DNA of 64,000 bases, from assembly GCA_030549175.1 (NCBI GenBank), contig JAUKUA010000001.1, positions 1,984,001 to 2,048,000 on the forward strand. The letters are read 5' to 3'. The notes under the pieces were generated by a model. That model was given only the letters and a program-made list of their open reading frames with translations. It had not been told where the DNA came from and searched no databases. Shown here in pieces: positions 57,883 to 64,000 of the stretch; within the stretch, counting starts at the first letter, position 1, and each line of letters begins with the position of its first letter. The position numbers were made by a program, and so were the translations under genes. The DNA is from Lasiosphaeris hirsuta. Its lineage: Eukaryota; Ascomycota; Sordariomycetes; Sordariales; Lasiosphaeriaceae.

Positions 57883-59815
57883 TGCGGGAGACGGCAGATG
57901 GGAGGTGGAGGTGTTTGGTTTGCGTGTCGGATGCCGTCTCTACCTTGCGCCTGTCATGTGTTGCAGCAGATTCCCTTGTCAAAAACCACCAGACGGGATT
58001 TGGGTTTGAGGACAGGGGATCGATCTGTCGGGGCCCAAAAGGCAGCGCGCCTAGATCGACACCACGGTGGATGGGCGGGTCAATGACAAAGGGTCTTGGT
58101 CGAGGAGCCAGCCTGGTTTTGATGCGGTGCGGGCCAGAATATCTCGAGGGGGCTTTCTGTAGAGGATGGTAAAAAGTCGGCGGGGAAGACCCAACGTCTT
58201 CAGTCGTGGTCGTGGTCTTTGGGGAAGGCACTGTGTGCGCCGGAAGCCGGATCGAGATCTTTGGCAGCTCACAAGACGTGGCTTTCCCGGATGACCAAGC
58301 ACCAAAAGCACCAAAGGCAGACGGTATACCGGAAATATTGTAGAATTGGAGGATTGCCCGATGCGATGAGCGCAGGCACTGTCTTGGGGCCTGTGTCTGA
58401 TTGGTGAGCGATAATAGACAATCTAGACTCTCTGCAGGTGTTTGGCTGTGTGGAAGCTGATATCAAGTTCAGACACGAAGATCAGAGACTCGATGTTTGC
58501 TGGGTGTGTGATGTATGTAATGGTACGGCAAGTATGGGTGTAGGTGTGTATAGGGGGGGACAGAGGAGACAGCCAGGGGCATTTGCTCCGCCGTTGCCCC
58601 TCCTTGGCTTTGCAGTTTTCGCGACCGCGCTTCGCTGGCTGTAGGTAGCAGGGATTCAAGCTCCACGTCAAACAACCCCGCCGCTTCAGAATCACAAGCC
58701 AGACTCACCCTGGTTGGGGAATCTGTAGCCCCACTGCGTTGGCTTGCCTCTCTCGTCAGTTCTACGATGGAACGACAATGGAACTTGGCTGTGCCGTCAC
58801 TGTCACGCTTCCCTCGATATTCATGGCGGTGCTGGCGAGCTCGAGAGGTGCGGTTATGGCAGCAGCCTACCAATGCTTCGAAGCGCCTAAGGATTGTCAC
58901 CTTATAGGCGAGTTTGGTGAAGCTGATGAACGAGGCTCCCGATAACAACTGGGTAGTGCACTTCTGAGCAAAGTCTTCAACATGCTCGGCCATGGCTGTG
59001 GGTGCCACAGCGATGACGTCTCGGACGGCTCGGCCAAGGACCTGGCAGGCCTGTGAGGGGAGCGTGTGTCTTGGCAGGGCCTCGAGTTTTCCTCTTTTCC
59101 AGTGCTTCCCGTCGCATCCAGTCGCTCCAATGCTCGCGCGCACACACGTGTCGGCAAATGATCTTCGTCCTGCCCAGACGGCATTGGGCACGCCTACAAT
59201 AGTGCGTCATGCTGGCAGCTAGTGATGGCATAAATCAGGATGGCTCATTTATCGAGGCTTTCGAAACAACAGCTAGCTTGCCAGTGCTTACCCAAACAAA
59301 TTGGCCATGGGGATATGATGAACTAGCAGACTGGGCAAAAATACGAAAAAAACGCACTACAATCGCTGCCATGAGGGAGGTAAAACCGGGTGCTGCGTCT
59401 GGGGCAACGGCGATCCTCAAACCTATAGTCATGCTCCCTTTGCCTTGACGATCTTGTCTCTAGGCATGAGGCATGAGGCTCGTGATGTTCATCGGGCTAA
59501 GAGCACACCACAGACACGGCCAACTCAAAGAAATCTTGCACATGGCCATTTTCATTTTTAGGGGGAATCTAGGGGGAATCTGAGAGCGAGGTGGCGAATT
59601 GAGGATGCAGGAGAATTTGCGGATTTGCCCTCAAAGCATGCCTCAGGAAGGGTCGACAATGCACGCCCTGGCGTCTAGAAATGGAGCTTATTGACCCCGC
59701 AAATCGACCCCGCAGCCGCCAGCCCAGCAAAGCAACCCCCCCAACCAATTCCCATCAACCACCTCAGCCCTTCTATCAAATAGTCATCACAGAAATAACA
59801 TCATCCGATACAATC
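57883..59815. other. Upstream region of the MAPKK gene
   Basis: These 1.9 kb hold the MAPKK leader and promoter. A 240-codon minus ORF at 58469-59191 has no recognisable domain and low coding resemblance. Confidence 0.45.
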
Positions 59816-60783
59816 ATGTCGGTGTCGGCGTCGACATCGACACCGACATCACCCACAGGACAGATCATTCAACAGCACCCTTTGAGCTAGGCACCAGGAC
59901 AACCGTCAGATTAGTCGCCACCAAGGCCCTCTGGGACCTTATTATCTCCACTAACCAAGAGACTTTGACGTTTCAAGGTAAGTAACTACTATATTTAACC
60001 TCTATATTACATACCAATATATATACATAGATATTTCACCCCAAGATTTCAATCGACTTGACCAAGAGAGAGAGAGAGCTTCGCCGACGGAAAATTCGGT
60101 TTCGGTGATATAATACCAAGGAGCGATTTCTCATCGTCGTTATACCAGATACGCCTCACGAACGACTTCACCTACGGCTCTATCCGGAAACGAAGAACGA
60201 AATTGTCTCTATGGGTTTAATGGATGCTTGGAACGATGATGGTGCTACAACACCTCCCTAGCAACGACTAGGTGGTAACCGTGGGGAAGGAGATTCGAGC
60301 GGTAGCCCAAGACCACGACTGAATGGAAGGAGCTGACCAACATTAGTCATAGAGGCTGGAGACTCATCGTCCTTAGAAAGCTACGGGCGGATATGAGATG
60401 GTGGTTTTCGGAATCTTACCACCAGGTTCAGATTGTTCTCTTGGCTAAGCTGGATCGACCTGGAAGGAGAAACATCTTGGAGAAGTGGGTAGAAACGATA
60501 CCGCCTCCTCGCCCAGGACCGATCACCAGAGCCGCCAGCATCGTCAATACACCTCAGCCAGACTGCGTCCAAGAAATTACTATCGATTGGGCCGATGGTA
60601 CGGCGGGCCGAGATTCCAGCATCGCATATAGTTACTAGAGGTGACCTGCGACTCGGGTTCCATCCTCTCTTTCTTCGGCCACCCAGAAACCCAAGAGAAG
60701 GCGACATCCTCATCACCGTTCCGAGACTACAGGTATTGGCATCTACGGTTTGGGAAGCTGTGCTTGAGCTGCAGGCGTGGTGA
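59816..60783 (+). pseudogene. Degraded gene of a fungal protein family of unknown function
   Basis: Coding-like pieces in changing frames cover about 970 bp. They are TRTTVRLVATKALWDL (59891 onward), RFLIVVIPDTPHERLHLRLY with NEIVSMGLMDAWNDDGATT (60128-60258, then TAG), GGNRGEGDSSGSPRPR, PTLVIEAGDSSSL, then after a frame change RADMRWWFSESYHQVQIVLL and ILEKWVE, and finally FHPLFLRPPRNPREGDILI. I recall intact multi-copy Pezizomycotina proteins with the same order (IPT-like strand, LHLRLY, SxWxxxG, RGExDSS, TLVIEAG, DMRWWF, VKIVLLAKFD, EKW), but no function is known to me. At least two stops and two frame changes break it. Several stops read TAG or TGA where the family pattern would continue, consistent with RIP or drift. 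Confidence 0.6.
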
Positions 60784-62024
60784 ACAAGAAGGGCTTGACG
60801 AATTGGGAGACGGGTGCCAACCGGCCAACCCATCGCAAACCAACCATTGCGGGGCTCTGCGACCAAAATCAAGATGATTCCGCAGACGCGCATTTGCATG
60901 CGCATATTGTACCGGCGTTGAAGGCTGCAACCCTAATTTGGGATACGCGCTGCACGATGCAGCACCACATTTCGTCGCTCTGGCTTCTTACCTTGTATGC
61001 TACCTTGCTGTCATTTCAACCCTGCCTCTCAACCTCCCCATAAAGGTCCGAAGCTGTTGACCAGGGTGGGCTCTGACTAAACAATGCTCTCGCGAGATGG
61101 GCGAGTCTGCCACGTCGCGGAGGACGCCGCGACAGCCGTCCCTTCGACACCTATTTGATATGAAGATTGTGCGGTTGTGTTGAAGTGTTAGTCAGTCTCA
61201 ACCATGGGAGCGACTTGCTCGCTCTACCTCAGAAACACTAGGACCTACCTTTAGAGGCTCAAGTTTTATCAACTTAGCTACCCCATCCATGTAGATACTG
61301 CGCGTGCCTTGCTCGTATGTTGGGCTTTCATTTGGACTTTAGTGTTTTATGGCATGGGGATCAGTAAAAGGTAGTATGTATGTATGTCTCATAATTACTC
61401 TGCCCCTGTCCTCCAAGGTATGCCCGGCTTTTTGAGTCCTGAGGGGCTTCGCTGCGCAACATTCTTTTTGCGGAACGCGAGAACAGCAATGTGGCAAATT
61501 GCATCAGCAACATGTCTCCGGGTTCCTGGGCGGACTCATCAGGCAGCTCAGTGCTCAGCACGAATATGGGGCCCTACACTACCGCTCTACTGTGCAAGTA
61601 TGTGTAGCCGGTTAGAGTCTTTGTATCGTCCTTAGTCAGGCCGCGGTTTCATTAGTGCTGCCGGCATCCGCAAGTGCTATGGTTTTCGCCGGAACCCCGA
61701 TCACAACAAGCCCTTCATCGACGGCCTAAGCATGGCGATCACATCTGGCCGAGCCCTCAGGAATGACAGCCAAGCCGCCGGATGGGGGACAGAGCGGCTC
61801 ACGATGCCACTCATCGATCTCAGCTCCCCGCCTCACGGCATTGTGTTATCGCGATAAAAAATGGTGTCGAGGCATGGGCTTGGCAAGGGTAGCACACCAC
61901 CCGCATTTTGGCCTGTGAAAAGGCCAAGGGAAAGGCGAGGGAGGAGCACGTGTGTCGTTATTAGGTTGTCTTTACTTTGCAAGTGTCTGGGCTCTGCATG
62001 TAGGCCCCACTGCTTCAGTGCTGT
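60784..62024. other. Intergenic region
   Basis: This lies between the degraded gene and MITE copy 2. Nothing identifiable was seen. Confidence 0.45.
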
Positions 62025-62308
62025 ACAATCCAACCCTTGTTTGTTTATTAGTGTACGACTTTACCCCTCTTGAGGGCCGAAAGGGCGGTTTTTGAAGCCC
62101 TTTCTGGTATCAAAAAAGGCATTTCTACGGGTTCAAAATGCCTATTGGGTATTTCGTAAAGCCTCCCCGCCATCATAAAGGGCACCTGTGGCATTTAAAA
62201 GGCCTTCCTAGGAGTCGGGAAGGTCTAATTAGTACTTTAAAAGGCCTTTTCCATGGGCACGACAGGCTTTAAAGTCGCACGTTAATAAACAAACCAGGGT
62301 TGGATTGT
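62025..62308. mobile_element. MITE copy 2 (non-autonomous DNA transposon, 284 bp)
   Basis: Terminal inverted repeats of 26 bp, beginning ACAATCCAACCC, lie at 62025-62050 and 62283-62308 with one mismatch. The inside has no ORF but several AAAGGC(C/A)TT-like words and the inverted counterparts. The left end is preceded by T, giving TA at the junction. The right end reads TG, so a TA target duplication is possible but not proved. The termini match MITE copy 1 at 52351-52600. Confidence 0.75.
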
Positions 62309-63156
62309 GGTAAAAACTCCCAGCGCGCGGTGCCTTGGCCACGGATACCTCCGCTGGAACGTCGTCATCAGGACCAGACTTTGCGTTGACTTTGCGTTTC
62401 CCGATTTTGATCGAAATGCAGCCGCAGGGGTCTTGGCGCCAACGCGTCAGCGCTGTGTCGCCCCCTTGCGCGTTGCTGGGGGCGCACTTGAACGGCGAGA
62501 GGTCTCCCACTCGGTTAGATGGCGACTTGTGCCAGGCACCAAGCCGACACTTTGGTACCACCAATGACGGCGAGATGTAACCCAACAACCTTGAGCAATT
62601 GGCCGGTCTAGACCCCAAGGTGCGGTACTGCACTAACAATCCCGCGCTGACTTGCGTCAAATGGGGCTGGCTTATCGGGCTCTGGCTGGAGATGGCGCAA
62701 AAGCCGCCAACCGCCTTACCTCTTTCTGTCTGGATTCGCTGATTTCCATTTCCATCATCTCAGCACCAGGCCTGTCTTATCGTGACCCAGACGCCAATCT
62801 GCCTGAAAAGGCCTCAGCTGTCTTTTGCCATTGCCCTTTTCCTTCTCAACTGTTCATTGTACTGCTTCTCTTCGTCCGAAGATCCGACCGAAATAGTCCA
62901 ACCCCGTCTGAGTCAATCCGTCTTTAACAGCAGCCGTTTCCATTATCCACGCTGCGACGCTCCACAAGAACAGTCCGCCAGGTACCTGGTTACCTCAAAC
63001 GCTCCTTCCAACATAACCCACCCTCCCTTCCAGCCAGGACATTTCAACCCGGCTTCTCTGCGCACAATCACTCGCTCACCCCCCGATTTTTGCTGCCTTT
63101 CACTCCCAAACACCGCCATCTGCAGGCCAGATCAGCGCAGGGATCCACGATACTTG
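62309..63156. other. Promoter region of the transporter gene
   Basis: These 850 bp lie upstream of the transporter ATG. The transporter frame stays open upstream to 62782, but the intervening sequence is low in conservation and looks like a leader. Confidence 0.4.
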
Positions 63157-64000
63157 ATGGGTCTACTCGACATACGGTCGCCGACGTCATTGCGGCTTTC
63201 GGCCGCCGTTGGTGACAGATGGAACGAATTTTCGACAACGGCATCGCCGTTCGCAGTCTTTAGGCCGCAGGACCATGACGCCCACCCGCCCCTCACCCAC
63301 CTCATGGTCCTCGTCTTTGGCGCCGTGCTTGAGGTGGTCTGCGTCAGTTTGCCGGGATATATCATTGCCCGGATGGGGCATTTCGATGCCGACAAGCAGA
63401 AGTTCCTAGCAAACCTCAATGTTATGCTCTTTACCCCGTGTCTGAGTATGTAGATGACTCCTTAACCATGAAAGGGATGTGTGCTGACATTTTGTAGTTT
63501 TCACTAAGCTCGCATCCCAGCTAAATGCCGATAAGCTGGTCGAGCTGGGGGTCATCCCTATCATTTTCATCATCCAGACCCTGGTCTCATACCTAGTAGC
63601 TACGGTGGTATCAAAATGCTTCCGTTTTAACAAGCGTGCGTCAAACTTTGTCACGGCCATGGGCGTGTTTGGCAACTCCAACTCGCTACCAATCTCACTA
63701 GTTATTTCGCTGTCACAGACACTGAAGGGGTTGCACTGGGACAAAATACCGGGAGACAATGACGACGAGGTTGCCGCTAGGGGTATCCTATACCTGATGA
63801 TTTTCCAGCAGCTCGGCCAGCTGGTCAGGTGGAGCTGGGGATACCACATACTTCTCGCGCCAAAGGACAAGTACGCCGAGTACAACGATGAGTCGATTGA
63901 GGAAGGCCGCTATCACGGAGAGTGTCTCGTGGAGGACGAGGCGCAGGGGCTCCTTCAAGGCGGCGATGGTATGGATGAGAACCGGGCTCCCGACAGCCCG
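63157..64000 (+). CDS. Ecm3/PIN-like membrane transport protein (5' part)
   Basis: Two exons are seen (63157-63445, then 63498 to the window end), so the gene is truncated by the window. After a polar leader (MGLLDIRSP) come helices MVLVFGAVLEVVCVSLPGYII, LNVMLFTPCLSIFTKL, VIPIIFIIQTLVSYLVATVV and FVTAMGVFGNSNSLPISLVISL, the auxin-efflux-carrier (PIN-like) family pattern with its Asn-rich GNSNSLP motif. An acidic hydrophilic loop follows from KDKYAEYNDESIEE onward, as in yeast Ecm3/YOR092W. Fungal members are ER or vacuolar membrane carriers of unclear substrate. The intron (GTATGT donor, CTGAC branch site, TAG acceptor) rebuilds PCLSIFTKL. The ATG at 63157 is chosen as the nearest to the first helix; others in frame lie upstream (62782). 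Confidence 0.88.

Noticed and set aside
58469..59191. 240-codon minus-strand ORF upstream of the MAPKK
   Set aside because: No recognisable domain, and its 3' part runs through simple-sequence GTGTGTA-like DNA.
1..64000. CRISPR arrays, bacterial operons or phage genes
   Set aside because: The window is eukaryotic with spliceosomal introns; no regularly spaced repeat array was seen.

Overview
The window is nuclear DNA of a filamentous ascomycete, most likely a Sordariomycete. Genes carry short introns (about 50-165 nt) with GTAAGT-like donors and CTAAC/CTGAC branch sites. They include CFEM and fungal thaumatin-like GPI proteins, a CRY-DASH with an RGG tail, a Pbs2/OS-5-type MAPKK, a SUR7-family protein and a dispersed 5S rRNA gene. 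From memory, glucokinase, cry-DASH and the HOG MAPKK lie close together on Neurospora crassa linkage group I, which would fit a conserved block. I cannot name the genus.

Layout. 0-11 kb: a Red1/ZFC3H1-like zinc-finger protein (nuclear RNA decay), a peroxisomal acyl-CoA thioesterase (-) and an ankyrin-PH-ORD oxysterol-binding protein. 12-21 kb: a CFEM GPI protein, an intron-bearing tRNA-Pro(CGG) (-), a PPIL1-type cyclophilin, an Sgf11-like SAGA subunit (-), a Naa50-like acetyltransferase with an N-terminal PIP box, and glucokinase/hexokinase (-). 21-27.7 kb is gene-poor and holds a broken apple-domain membrane protein gene. 27.7-45 kb: an HSPA12-like Hsp70 ATPase, a thaumatin-like protein, a small ankyrin protein (-), RNA polymerase III subunit C11, Mediator subunit 31 (-), signal peptide peptidase, a phosphopantetheinyl transferase and CRY-DASH (-). 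45-50.6 kb is a gene desert with a diverged 5S rRNA gene. 50.6-58 kb: a mitochondrial HotDog thioesterase, a MITE, a SUR7-family protein and the Pbs2-like MAPKK (-). 58-64 kb: another gene-poor stretch with a degraded gene of a fungal family of unknown function, a second MITE of the same family, and the 5' part of an Ecm3/PIN-like membrane transporter that runs off the window.

The genes are mostly housekeeping functions and do not form a cluster or one pathway. The most interesting signals are at the level of gene architecture. The thioesterase gains its SKL peroxisomal signal only when a weak last intron is removed. The Naa50-like enzyme has a PIP box that could tie it to PCNA. CRY-DASH has a stop codon inside a donor site that would truncate its tail if the intron is retained. 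Three genes have in-frame introns without stops. Two short inverted-repeat elements share their termini. All intron/exon models here were inferred by eye from splice consensus, reading-frame continuity and family conservation.
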